64,000 nucleotides of DNA, taken from Aplysia californica (lineage: Eukaryota; Mollusca; Gastropoda; Aplysiida; Aplysiidae). The position numbers and the translations under genes are program-made. Below, in pieces: positions 52,401 through 63,336 of the stretch (its first letter is position 1; each line of letters opens with the position of its first letter). Where the stretch lies: NCBI RefSeq assembly GCF_000002075.1, contig NW_004797297.1, positions 152,932 through 216,931 on the forward strand, read 5' to 3'. Under the pieces are notes generated by a model, which ran no database searches, was not told the origin of the DNA, and worked only from the letters and a program-made list of their open reading frames with translations.

Positions 52401-54009
52401 ATATGCTGCTAGAGCTTTGCACTAAAATGCGGACTTGCACTTTAACCATGGGACATGAATAAGCGTTATGATTGAATTCATAATTTATTTTTATATACAC
52501 AATGTCTTAACCTTATTTTTGACTCTCGTCTCATGCTTAGAATCCTTGTCCATTCGAACTCCAAAGGTTACAATTTGTTGCCATTTACTTGTCATTGCAT
52601 CATATCTTGCCATGTAATTGTTCACTAATGTTTTACACACCATGACCTGAAAGGAGACCAATGTATAATATGTGTAATCAATATGCCATATTTTTACAGA
52701 AGAGTATTAATATTTTAATCAAAATCTTAACACAAAAAAGTTCTTTCATATTATACTGACAGTATCCTGAATGAAGCAATACACATGACATTAGTGATGT
52801 GCAATTTTTTTTTTCTAGTCTTTGTTGACACCCCAATTGGGAAGCATTGAAATAAAGATTAATATTCTTCTCTCAAATGAGCTTATATGCAAAATCCATC
52901 CCAAAAGTATTTTGTTCCTGGCAAAGATTCACTTACTTTAACTTTAATATAAATATTTTTAAAACACCAATGGCGTAATTCTGTCCATGAGGTAAGCAAC
53001 AATTGCTTTTCAATAAAATAATAAGTGCTCAATCTTGCCATAAAAGGACTTCCTCTCAGAAATTCTACATGTATATAATTGAGTCCCCATTACAGCTGTA
53101 CTTAACTGAACACTTCGACACGTGTTATGATGTAAATGGTATTATTTATAGAACAGAGGAAGAAAATTCTCATCAAAATTAGTTATGGCCAACTCTTGTT
53201 TGTTTGCTCTTGCAAGTTGGATGGTCATGAAAAATGTGAAATTTGTCACTAATAATAATATGTTGCAATTCTTTGTCATCAGTCTTGACATCTTCCACAG
53301 GACAGATTTCCTCCATATATTCATTTTGGGTTGTTTTTTTCTTCAGTGTCAGAAATAATTTGTTCAGTCATTGAAATATCTTGTTTTGGAAAACTTTCAA
53401 CTATAATGCTATAATGGGTAGGAAATATATTATTATATTTTGGGATTTCCAGTTATTTCTCTACACATTTTCCACCCCCATCAACAAAATTGAATAAAGA
53501 TCATAAGAGACGCATTTTTTTGTATCTACCTGTCTGGGTGTGTATTCATATTTTTGATTCTTTTGAACATGAGGATGTCGCAATTTATAATTAATAAAAC
53601 TGTGATCTTTTGTTCTTTGAATCTTCATGTGAATGCAAAAAACATGATTTTAAGTAAATCGTAGTAGTACGTCTAGCATTAATGATACTTGGGGTAAAAT
53701 AAACAAAATAAGACTTCCTATGCTTTCCAATGTTTGATATTTGAAATTCCGTGGCCCCTATCTGCTTCTCTTTTAGAGACTGGTTGATGAATATTAGAAC
53801 AACTTTTTCTGCATCCTCAATATTTATTACTTTTACTAGTTTTTACAAAAATATTTAGCACCTAGGTATCAAACTGTGTTTTTTTGCTATTTAATTTATG
53901 GTTGAATGTTCCATATATATGTATGTTAAATACTCACAAACATAAAGCACAATTGACATGTTGCAGAGCACATAGTATATGTGTGTCAAATAGAATAACC
54001 ATGAATAAA
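52401..54009 (+). other. possible alternative last exon / distal 3' UTR of TTLL9
   Basis: A good acceptor (TTTCTCTCACTTTTCAG) ends at 52,400. Joined to the donor at 47,056, it would stay in frame for 20 codons (DMLLELCTKMRTCTLTMGHE) before TAA. AATAAA signals follow at about 53,493, 53,595 and 54,004-54,009. This residue stretch is not conserved family sequence, so the exon may equally be 3' UTR, or unused. Confidence 0.3.
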
Positions 54010-54151
54010 AGGAATATCATTTATATTCTAAACTTTCGCATTCTTTTGATTTATTAGCAGTGGTGTTCAATAGTTATGAAATTTATCTATGCATGTACAG
54101 TAAAGCCCAACCAAGTAAAACTATAGGGAACGGATTTCATGTCTTGGGGGG

Positions 54152-54851
54152 NNNNNNNNNNNNNNNNNNNNNNNNNNNNNNNNNNNNNNNNNNNNNNNNN
54201 NNNNNNNNNNNNNNNNNNNNNNNNNNNNNNNNNNNNNNNNNNNNNNNNNNNNNNNNNNNNNNNNNNNNNNNNNNNNNNNNNNNNNNNNNNNNNNNNNNNN
54301 NNNNNNNNNNNNNNNNNNNNNNNNNNNNNNNNNNNNNNNNNNNNNNNNNNNNNNNNNNNNNNNNNNNNNNNNNNNNNNNNNNNNNNNNNNNNNNNNNNNN
54401 NNNNNNNNNNNNNNNNNNNNNNNNNNNNNNNNNNNNNNNNNNNNNNNNNNNNNNNNNNNNNNNNNNNNNNNNNNNNNNNNNNNNNNNNNNNNNNNNNNNN
54501 NNNNNNNNNNNNNNNNNNNNNNNNNNNNNNNNNNNNNNNNNNNNNNNNNNNNNNNNNNNNNNNNNNNNNNNNNNNNNNNNNNNNNNNNNNNNNNNNNNNN
54601 NNNNNNNNNNNNNNNNNNNNNNNNNNNNNNNNNNNNNNNNNNNNNNNNNNNNNNNNNNNNNNNNNNNNNNNNNNNNNNNNNNNNNNNNNNNNNNNNNNNN
54701 NNNNNNNNNNNNNNNNNNNNNNNNNNNNNNNNNNNNNNNNNNNNNNNNNNNNNNNNNNNNNNNNNNNNNNNNNNNNNNNNNNNNNNNNNNNNNNNNNNNN
54801 NNNNNNNNNNNNNNNNNNNNNNNNNNNNNNNNNNNNNNNNNNNNNNNNNNN
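54152..54851. other. assembly gap (700 N)
   Basis: Exactly 700 N, bounded by a G run on the left and a CCCCCT plus A-rich run on the right. The content is unknown. Confidence 1.
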
Positions 54852-55455
54852 CCCCCTAAAAAAAAAAGAGTGCTAATGGAGGGAACAAAGAAAGATGACT
54901 CCTTTCTCTCTGTTTAGATCAGGTGCTAGGCCTTGGGGCCTCACTCAAGCAGGGATCTGGCCCTGAGCCTCCAAAACTGTAAAAATTCAGTGTGTGCATG
55001 TGTGTGTGTGTGTGAGTGCGCGCGCACCCATGCGCCTGTGCCCCTGATTTCATGAGGCCAGGTGTAAGGCAGTAAACAGGTCCAGGAATATAGGTAGCGC
55101 CAAATATTTTTCCAACAGTCTGGAGTAGAGTGGAGAGGTTGGAAGTGAAATCCTCTTTTTCTATTTTAAATTAACGTGTATTCGACTTCAAGTTCGTTGT
55201 CAGGGTCAAATTTTCCGTGAAGTTTATACCCAAAACCATTCTGGTTTGACGTTAAATAAAAATTCAGGGTGAAAACACACATCTACCTCCGGTGCCGAGT
55301 GTAAATTAATCAGACAAAGTGGCAATATCCCCTAGTGTGACTGTTGCATATGTGTTGAAAATAACCCCATGCCAAGGCTGAGGGCAAGGTGCATTTACTG
55401 ACTTGTCTCCATTGGCTTGTACTTGTGTGGGCCGCTTAACCCACTTTCAGTCATT
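54852..55455. other. intergenic, nothing recognised
   Basis: A short TG tract lies at about 54,991-55,014. No gene recognised. Confidence 0.5.
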
Positions 55456-55690
55456 TACAGACTTCAACATAAGTTAAGGAACACCTTGACAGACAGCCCT
55501 GACTTTCAAAAATCCGAAAAAAGGACAGCAAGAAAAGTTTCAAATTTTTTTTGGTCTGAAAGTGATAATTGGTTAACAATGTGTACTGCAGAGCTTTCTA
55601 AAGGTGCAAAACCACAACGTGCAGCACGGAAATCCTCAGGGAATTTTAGCCAAATGTGCAAGTGGTCCTTAACTTATGTTGAAGTCTGTA
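55456..55690. mobile_element. 235-bp MITE with perfect 25-bp inverted ends
   Basis: The left end TACAGACTTCAACATAAGTT... is matched exactly over 25 bases by the complement of the right end ...AACTTATGTTGAAGTCTGTA. The ends begin and finish with TA, suiting a Tc1/mariner-type TA target. The open frame through it is incidental. Confidence 0.8.
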
Positions 55691-57554
55691 TAGCACATGC
55701 AACATTCAACCTTAGGAGGACGCCTTAGCAGCATAGAATGAGGTCCAAGTCTATTGAGTGAGTGTTGCAAGATGTGGATTGTCAAGTCAACAGTAGGCTA
55801 CTGTGAGTGAATAAAAAAAGGAAAGGGTGAGAATCAGGAGAGAAGAATGATGTAACATATCAAAATTGAAGAATGATGTCCCAGATCAAAATTGAAGAAT
55901 GATGTTACATTGTTACAGATTTAAATTCCTTCGTGTTAACCAGAATTTTTTATCGTGGTAAGGGAAGTTGTAATGCATAGTATGTGCTTTTGTTTAAAAG
56001 TCTGAAGATTCCAGGAAATGGTATGGAAAGTTGCTGACTTTCCCAGATAAAATCTACTAGCTCATAGTTACATTATTCTACACTAGAAAAGGTAGTTTTC
56101 CTTGCATTATTTGTGAAAATATAATGAATGCAGTTTGAGCACTATTCATTTCCAAGACAGATTTAAACCAAGTTATAAATTCACAAAAAGCATGTAATAA
56201 ATTATTAGAACAATAACTTTATTTCTAAAGGGATGTAAAAGCATTCAAACAATGACTACGCCATTTTGCAAGAATATTCAACACTAAAGTTTACAACAAC
56301 TTCAAAATAGGTGAAAAATATAGAGCCGGGCGTAAAAGAGAAAAACTATTAATTCTTATTAGCAGCTTGACAGAAGTACATGTGTAGATACAGTTACATG
56401 TCATTTTGAGGACACTGAGAGAAAGAGGAGAAAAGGACAAAGAGAGAAGAGGGGGGGGGGGAGGAAAGGGGGGAAGAGAGAGAGAGACAGAGTGACAGAG
56501 AGGGGAGGGGGAGAGAGAGGGGGGGAAGGAGGGAGGAAGGGAGAGAAAGAGAGGGAAATAAGGATTGGAATATCTCATAAACCAATACACACATCAGCAC
56601 TTTTATAAATACTTTGGGGTCAATTTAAGATATCTAAAAAAAACCTCAAGAATTCATAGACTCCCTGTTGACATTACAAAAAGGCATGAGGCGGTGAAAA
56701 TAATTTAAAACAAAATTTGAAGTAAATTCTATTCCTCACGACAGGCAATCAACTTAAAAATTAACAGGTCTGCACATTGATTTTTTTTAACTTAGAAAAA
56801 AGTACAGTAGACACCCAGTTTTTATTTCTAAAAAACCCTCTTATCAAGGTGAAAGACATGGAAGTGTGTTATAGCAAAGCCAACGATAAGAAAATTAATT
56901 AAGAATCACAATGAAAATGAAAGTTTCGAGTTGTCATGGCTCTAAGACCCAATTTTTTAGATAGCAATACATTGTTTAAACAGGTATTAAACCCTTATCT
57001 CATCTGAACGTTACCTATCCTGTCAGCCTAAAAGAAATCATATAAAACGAGAAGGACGTTTAATTTTCAAATTCAGGAGATGTCTATGAAGTAACCAAAC
57101 CCACTATGAGGGATGTTATCATTTCTGAGAACAAAGTAAGACAAATGAGTTTGTCACAAAAAGAACAAAAAGTGTGCTTTAAATGTTGTACTTATTTCTT
57201 CTGACCACTAGTTTTGCACATAAATACCCCTCAGGAAATCTTTAAAATCTTATCACAGTCAGCACACCTATAAAATAACACAATGATAAAGCAATAAACA
57301 ATGATCATCCAAATGCCTTCAGTTCCAAACAAATAGCAATTATTTATCTTTTCTAACAAATGCCTTCAGTACCAAAATAAAAGCAACTATACATCTTTTT
57401 TAACAAATGAAATCAACTCCAAATTAAAAGCAGTTTAATTTTTGTTTTTAACAATTTGAGTGGCTAAAAGTGTCTTGTAAACATAAATTCTCTTGGCCTT
57501 TCAATAAAGTATTTGTGAAAACTTTGACACAACAGCTACTGGTGAAGAACATTT
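55691..57554. other. intergenic / MDP1 3' side with a purine tract
   Basis: A GA/GGGA-rich tract lies at about 56,415-56,556. A minus-strand AATAAA lies at 56,218-56,223 and a minus-strand ATTAAA near 57,434; either could end the MDP1 transcript. No exon recognised. Confidence 0.45.
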
Positions 57555-60500
57555 TCAGGAACTTGTCCCTTTCTTAGTTCTCCGACGCTGAAAGAGCTCA
57601 ATGCCCTCTTTAAACGACTGCCAGGAAACTCCATCCGGGACAAACATACAAGTCACACCTGAAATAAATGCAATAAAACAAAGTTTTACATTTATAATCA
57701 AATCGTTTTCCATAGCTGCTGTGTAGATTTAATGTACACAAACAGACATGGTATTCACATTATCATTAATACCTTTGATGAGTTACATGAAATAAAAGCA
57801 TGTCAAGCATTGAGGCATGTACCAGTACTGGGGTGGGGGGTTATGATATATTTATAGTAATTATAGGCCAATTTCAAAGAGAGAAAGATTCTATCAGAGA
57901 ATATAATGCATTAGACAATATGCACAACTAATCTTATCCAAAGCATGCTAGCGAAAAAAAACAACCTTGATTAATTCAAAGTCTTCAGTCTTTTTCTGTC
58001 TTAGTAAAGCTAAATTATTAGAAGACTCATTATCAAATACAGTGAATTATACACACAAACTTGATCCAAAGCAACTACTGCCATATTTTCCAATACAGAA
58101 AATTACTATACACTAATACTGAAGTATGGCAAAGGGTACACAACACCAAAATGATCACCAAACGTCAACCATCAGTTTTAAACATCGTTTGCCGATTTCT
58201 CTTTCATTTCTTGCAGTTCATTTGTGAATCATGTTCAAATAAATCTTTGAGATCGCATGGAGGCAGTTCAGTGTAGTGGAGCAGACATTTCACAAATGTG
58301 AAAACAATCAGTTCAGACTGAGCTGCAAACCAGAAAAACCAGAAAAACCAAAAACACCAAACCCAGATCTCACCTAAGGACGAAACGTCTACTATATTCC
58401 TGTGTTCATCATCAAAAAAGATCATATCCTCATACGGAATTCCACTTTGGTTGTGAAGTCTGGGAAAGAAATGATGGCATAAAATCAAAATCTCAATAAG
58501 AAATGTTACTTATGCCAGACATACAATTTTTTTACATTTAATATTATTGTCATAGATTTTTTTCAGTTTTAATATAAGGCTCAGCATGATGATGAAGGCA
58601 CTGCTATCTGTAGCAGGTTGTGGAATTTGGGATCATTAAAAGTTGCTTGCTATTATTTCCTTTACTTTACTCTCATTACCAAGTCAGCTACCTGCTGCAT
58701 CTGTAACTTCTTTTCCTCCTTAATGTTAAAGGTCATCATCAGTTCATGATGGACGGAATATTATTTCAGTCAAACCTGCCCTGACCGCCACCTCTATAAG
58801 ACGGCCACCTGTACAAACGGCCACTTTCCATTTCCCCCCCTTGCGTTTTTTCTATATAATTTAACTGTGTAAAACGGGCACCTGTCCAACACGGCCGCAG
58901 CCACCATATTTTAACACACAACCCCTATCACAATGAGCAATGACACCTGTCTTAGACGGCCACCTTAGTGACTCCATTACGTTTTGCCATAAATAGTGCA
59001 TTAGCCCCTGGCATTGTGGGCGAGTCGTCATAATCCTATCACCTGTCGTTGTTGTTAGGTAGTCCCTCCAACCGATCATGTTGCGTAGGCCCCTCCCACT
59101 GTTGACCAATAGCTACCAATTTTCAGCTGCTGGTGAGGTAAGCGTGTGATCCCTCATAACCCATAAGCCCCGTCCAGAACTCATACTCAAATCGTAAGTG
59201 AGATGAGTGGTCACTGTTTACCTAGTCTGTAACAAAGTAACAATGGACGTCAACATGAACTTGTGACAGAAGCGTCGCTCGTTCTCCAAGTGGTGGCGAC
59301 CCATGTGTTTGTTTTAATATGGCACTCGGTCTTCCTCGTCTGATACATTTCGTTTTATTGTCACCCTTGTGCAAAATCAGCAACAAAATAAACATTACAA
59401 ACAAAATACAAACCACCACCAACAACAACAAAAACAGCAACAATGCGGCTACTTTCGATTGGGACTTCAGATGGGAATGGTTTATTTTCTTCTTCTTGAT
59501 CAGTTCTGCCTAAGACGGGCACCTGTCTTATACGGCCACTTTTCTCCTTGACAATGGGTGGCCGTCTTACACAGGTTTGACTATTATTATTACTGTTATA
59601 ATAGGGTTTTTTTAGGGAAGTATTTTACGGCACTCGCAACTGCATAAGGTCATATGAGTGCGCGGGATCCATTAAATATTTTCAGTTGTTTGGAAATTTT
59701 GAATCTTGCCCAGTTGGTAGCCGAAGCCTACTCTTATCGATTTTAGACCTCCAAGGGATCTCTAACGGGTGCAACCTGCACACGAGGCCTCAGAGATTTT
59801 TTCGCCCTTGTACGAGAAGGCTAGGTGCAAGGCTCGGTCTTTCCTACCATAAGATCATGGGTGTGACTGAAAGACAACAATAAGAATGAGACAAGTAGTA
59901 GCAGTAGAAAGGCTGCAGAAAGAGTCAGGAGCCCAGATGAGGGGGCAAAGGTGGTGAGGGGGTGGGGGCAGAAAGTAGAAACGAAAACAGACAATAGAGT
60001 ATTGTTAGAGAGAAGGAAAGGAAGTGAAAGGAGAACATTTTAGAGAAGAAAATTTGCCGTTGCTACAATATATAAAATCTGAACCCTCCTCGAAAATACA
60101 AGAAGAAATAAAAGTTTTTACATGAGTTAATACATTGACCACAGATATTCAGCCATATGACAGAAGATAGATAACTGAACTATTTTTAACCATAACTCTT
60201 GCAGAAAGTAAAGGAGATAAAAAAGGTAACTTTATAATTCTCAAATACTGGTTTCGATTAAAAAGTGAAAGTAATCATTATTTAGAAAATTGAAGGGAAA
60301 AAATGGAAATGCAGTCTCGAAGAAAAAGTTTACATGTCAGGAAAAAAATGTACAATATAGGTATTTGAACTCAACTCCCTTTTCTCTTTTCCAGAGATTG
60401 CAGAACTACAATCAAACCTGCTTTAACTCTTTATCTCCATGGAGGGTAAACCCACTATGCCGGGACCCTATTTAGCTACGAAATCTTAAATTGACATTTA

Positions 60501-63336
60501 AGTCACTAAACCGGTCATTAGATATAAAAAAGTGATCCCATTTCGATAGTTCTTCATCTAATGAACCATCTCCAAGTAAAAGAGACTTGTTTCGCCGAAA
60601 AGTAATTTGATGTCGAAGTTGTCGTAAAAGAATGCGTCTGAGCCAATAGTGGCTCACCGGCACAGCGTTTCCGACTGTGAGCCACTTAGAGCAGCTTGCC
60701 AGAGATAAAGAGTTAACAGTCACCTGTTCGCCAAGTACAAACAACCATTTCTCACTTCCCCCTGCATTTTTTCTGAGGGGAAAACTATTTCTATATCTAT
60801 TATCTATTTGTGGTGGCCGAATTTTGCTATTCAAAAGGCTTTTTAATTGTGATGTCAAGGGACATGACTCTTGTCTTTACTGTGGGGACAAGATAATTAA
60901 GGGAGTGGCACGTCCTTGGATGACGTCGAATGTACGGCGGGAACCTAGGCGGAGATCGTCTGGGAGACTCACTGAGAGATTCAGTCGGACTCGGAACCAC
61001 GATAAGACAACACGTATCTTGGACAGACTCATCGGACCGCCAGGTAACTTTACATTTAATGGCTGCATCGATAGACATGTGGTTTTCGCCAAAAGATACG
61101 CCAGATCATGACACCCATCGTTTTTTCAGTTTTGAGACAGTTTTGCTGAAAAAAAGCTCAAGTTCTATATTTCGCCGATCGCTTTTGTAGGCCGACGCTT
61201 CTGTCTCTGTAATTTTACAAAATCCGCCAGGTTTGTTTATTTCAAGTCGTACTTCCGTTTGATTCTATCGCTCATTGTCGCGCAATACTGAGCACTATTT
61301 TAAGCGTGCAGCCCCTATAGATCTTTTTTTACTTGGTGCTAAATTCGACGGCGATCCTTTCGTTTGATGCCCATCATTGCTTTTTCTGGACTTTTTTGTC
61401 AAATTCTTTTTCTTGCTACTGGGAACAATCAACACGCTTCTGTACAACCACAAAAGCGGAATAGAGAATCAATCTATGCATCTATTATATATTTGGCAAC
61501 TTGGAAACATGTGTCACTTTTCTCTCAAGATTTATAGCTCCAGTCCAGTAGAGTGTAAATATATGACGTTCAGTTGATGTTAATGCACCGATCATTCCTT
61601 TCATCGAAAGGGGGCCCAGCTAGTATATTATAATGGTTCAGGGTCCAAGATGCCCACCTGTCTAAGACAATCACTTTGCTCCTTGACAATGGGTGGTCAT
61701 CTCCAACAATTTTAACCCTACATGACTAGTTCAGTTTTAGTTAGAATTTTGTGGCACTTGCAACACAATAAATGCCAAAGATTAGAGATGTTACAAGAGA
61801 GAAACAAACACAAAAAAGGATGAGAGAGAAGGAAGATAGATGATTTGATAGGAAAGAAGGAGCGAACAACACCAGAGCACCTGTCAATCATCCATGAGGA
61901 GAGATCAGGACGATAGATAGGATGACAGGAAAAGAGGAAAAAATCAGACCAGAACACCCACCAATCATCCACGTACATGATTAAACGCCACTTCTGTAGC
62001 GTGTTACCTGAGAATAAGGAGTATTCCTTTTAATGATAGGCATCAACTTACTTCTTGAAATGAGTTATTTTACACCCTGGGTATATTTGGCGATAGTGGA
62101 AAAACTGATCCCAGTTGAACAGGCGGGTGAGGTCATTAGCTTCATGAGTGGCAGAAGTTCTGTATTCAGAGTAGAGAATAAAATATATCAAATTCTTCCA
62201 TTTGCCACAGCTGCAAATAATCATGCTAAAAGTGAAAATAATGCATTATTTCCAATTCATGATACAGGCAAATCTGTGTAAGACGAAATTGCATGTGAGC
62301 CAGAAACAAATTCTGCCCAAGACATTTTCCATCTTACACAGGGAAATTTACAGGAAGATGGGGGAGGGTTCCAGAGGCCCAGCTAGTGGGATCATGGGTC
62401 ACTTGTCCAGTCAGCAAGCAGCGGTCAAAACTTCACACCTCCCAAGTGCTATCCTAGTCTCCCTGATGATGACATGTGTCAGTCCTATTTATTCATTACC
62501 ACCAGGGATTGCATTAGACCATTATTTGACTCATCAAAAACAGAAACAATTGAACATCTCAATTGTTTCCACCCTTTGCCCCATATATCAGCACAATAAG
62601 CACAGTTAGACCAAAGCCACCCCTCCCGTGCATGTAACAACAATCGAGGGACTTTTTTCTTGGCCAGCTGTATGATCAGGGTGAAAGGTATTGTTGTAAT
62701 TGATTTCACATCTCTGGCCTCTGGCTACCCAGGAATTAATGTTGAAGTCCTCGAGAGACATTTTTCAAGGTGATTTTGTCACACTTTTACCGAGTGCCAA
62801 CTTTACACTTGGAATAGCTCAGAATAGAAATGGCCTTTGGAATTCTGAAATTAGGCATTCTTACAACATGATCAACCCAGTGAAGTTGAATCCTTTTGAG
62901 CTTAGAGAACAGACTCTCTGCATTTATCCTTTAGTGTCTAGTATTTTGTTCTGTTATTTGAAGCCTAGAATTCTTCTGAGACATTTCATGTGGAAATGAT
63001 TAAGCTTCTTAGCATGGTTTTTGTACACTGACCAGGCCGAAGCACCGTACTGCAGGGATGGGAGGACAACAGCGTTGTAAACTTTTAATATTACACTATA
63101 AAACACAAACACGAATAATAAGTTCCATACATCTGTAAAGTGCAACTTATCAAAAACAAAAGAGGTACAGGACATAAACTACATCTGGAACAGAAAAGTC
63201 AAGATAACAATAACTCTTCACTTGCCTTGAAGCAATGCCAAGTTTGAAATCTTCCTGGTGGAGTTTACGCAAAATGTCAGGGACGTCTGGATAATATTTC
63301 ACATGTTGTTTATCGGCATCATAGACTTTCCCATTG
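57555..63336 (-). CDS. MDP1: magnesium-dependent phosphatase 1 (HAD family), exon 1 outside window
   Basis: Small cytosolic HAD-type phosphatase; mammalian MDP1 acts on phosphotyrosine and fructosamine-6-phosphates in vitro, and its cellular role is unsettled. Coding exons on the minus strand: 63226-63336, 62052-62159, 58374-58459 and 57555-57658. Phases agree and give 135 residues (human protein 176). Visible are NGKVYDADKQHVKYYPDVPD then ILRKL, the GIASRTSATHEAN segment with the conserved serine region of HAD motif II, LFNWDQFFHYRQIYPGCKIT then HFKKL, and GIPYEDMIFFDDEHRNIVDV with the FFDDE acidic motif. The catalytic DxDxT motif belongs to the missing exon 1, right of the window. The donor after GCTTCAAG at 63,226 is GCAAGT, so the first intron seen is GC-AG. 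LINE and DNA-element fragments fill its introns. Confidence 0.92.
58326..58350. repeat. short AACCAGAAA tandem repeat
   Basis: CCAGAAAAACCAGAAAAACC and a degenerate third unit lie inside the MDP1 intron, 24 bases from an exon end. Confidence 0.7.
58767..59583 (+). mobile_element. pogo/Tigger-like non-autonomous element, copy 3
   Basis: 817 bp, beginning CAGTCAAACCTG and ending CAGGTTTGACTA. The left part has CCACCTCTATAAGACGGCCA and the right part GGGTGGCCGTCTTACACAGG. It matches copy 2 (4,899) over its length, including the spoiled MDVNMNL-stop-QKRRSFSKWW frame near 59,242. Confidence 0.75.
59619..60095 (-). mobile_element. tRNA-headed SINE, copy 3, reverse
   Basis: It opens with the reversed tail TTTTACGGCACTCGCAACTG and CATAAGGTCATATGAGTGCG, then the reversed body (GATTTTAGACCTCCAAGGGA). 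It ends at the reversed, damaged head AAAATCTGAACCCTCC. Confidence 0.75.
60409..61721 (+). mobile_element. pogo/Tigger-like element, divergent copy with nested insertion
   Basis: The left end CAATCAAACCTGCT resembles the family start, and the right end GACAATGGGTGGTCATCTCC...TTTTAACCC resembles its finish. The middle (about 60,840-61,340) is unlike the other copies, is CpG-rich and carries an open plus-strand frame. A TTAA-flanked element sits at 60,423. Confidence 0.5.
60423..60716. mobile_element. 294-bp piggyBac-like MITE nested in a Tigger-like copy
   Basis: The perfect 15-bp ends TTAACTCTTTATCTC and GAGATAAAGAGTTAA start and finish with TTAA. Removing it joins AAACCTGC to CAGTCACCTGTTCGCC, restoring the usual family order. 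No coding content. Confidence 0.7.
61738..61975 (-). mobile_element. short SINE-like repeat (GTGGGTGGTTGG family), reverse, partly duplicated
   Basis: It contains TTGTGGCACTTGCAACACAA, AGAGATGTTACAAGAGAG and two copies of the reversed head (CACCTGTCAATCATCCATGA, then CACCCACCAATCATCCACG). Confidence 0.6.
62270..62725 (-). mobile_element. half of the 35,378-type DNA element, reverse
   Basis: TTGATTTCACATCTCTGGCC, CACTTGTCCAGTCAGCAAGC and CAAAACTTCACACCTCCCAA are complements of words at 35,798-36,115. The half that would carry the element's left end is missing; it meets a LINE fragment. Confidence 0.55.
62735..63095 (-). mobile_element. RTE-like LINE 3' fragment, reverse
   Basis: The minus strand reads KVYNAVVLPSLQYGASAWSV, YKNHAKKLNHFHMKCLRRIL and GFK. 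In shifted frames it continues with LHWVDHVVRMPNFRIPKAIF and SLEDFNIN. This pattern closes many invertebrate LINE RT proteins. Stops and shifts show it is dead. It lies in the MDP1 intron. Confidence 0.75.

Noticed and set aside
54060-54917. Open frames running through the N block
   Set aside because: They are artefacts of unknown bases; the flanks show no coding similarity.
55417-55728. 103-codon open frame
   Set aside because: It spans a MITE with perfect inverted ends and shows no similarity to a protein family.
60677-61111. 144-codon open frame
   Set aside because: It starts inside a nested MITE and enters a Tigger-like element, with no recognised domain. Only the smaller island is kept as a weak finding.
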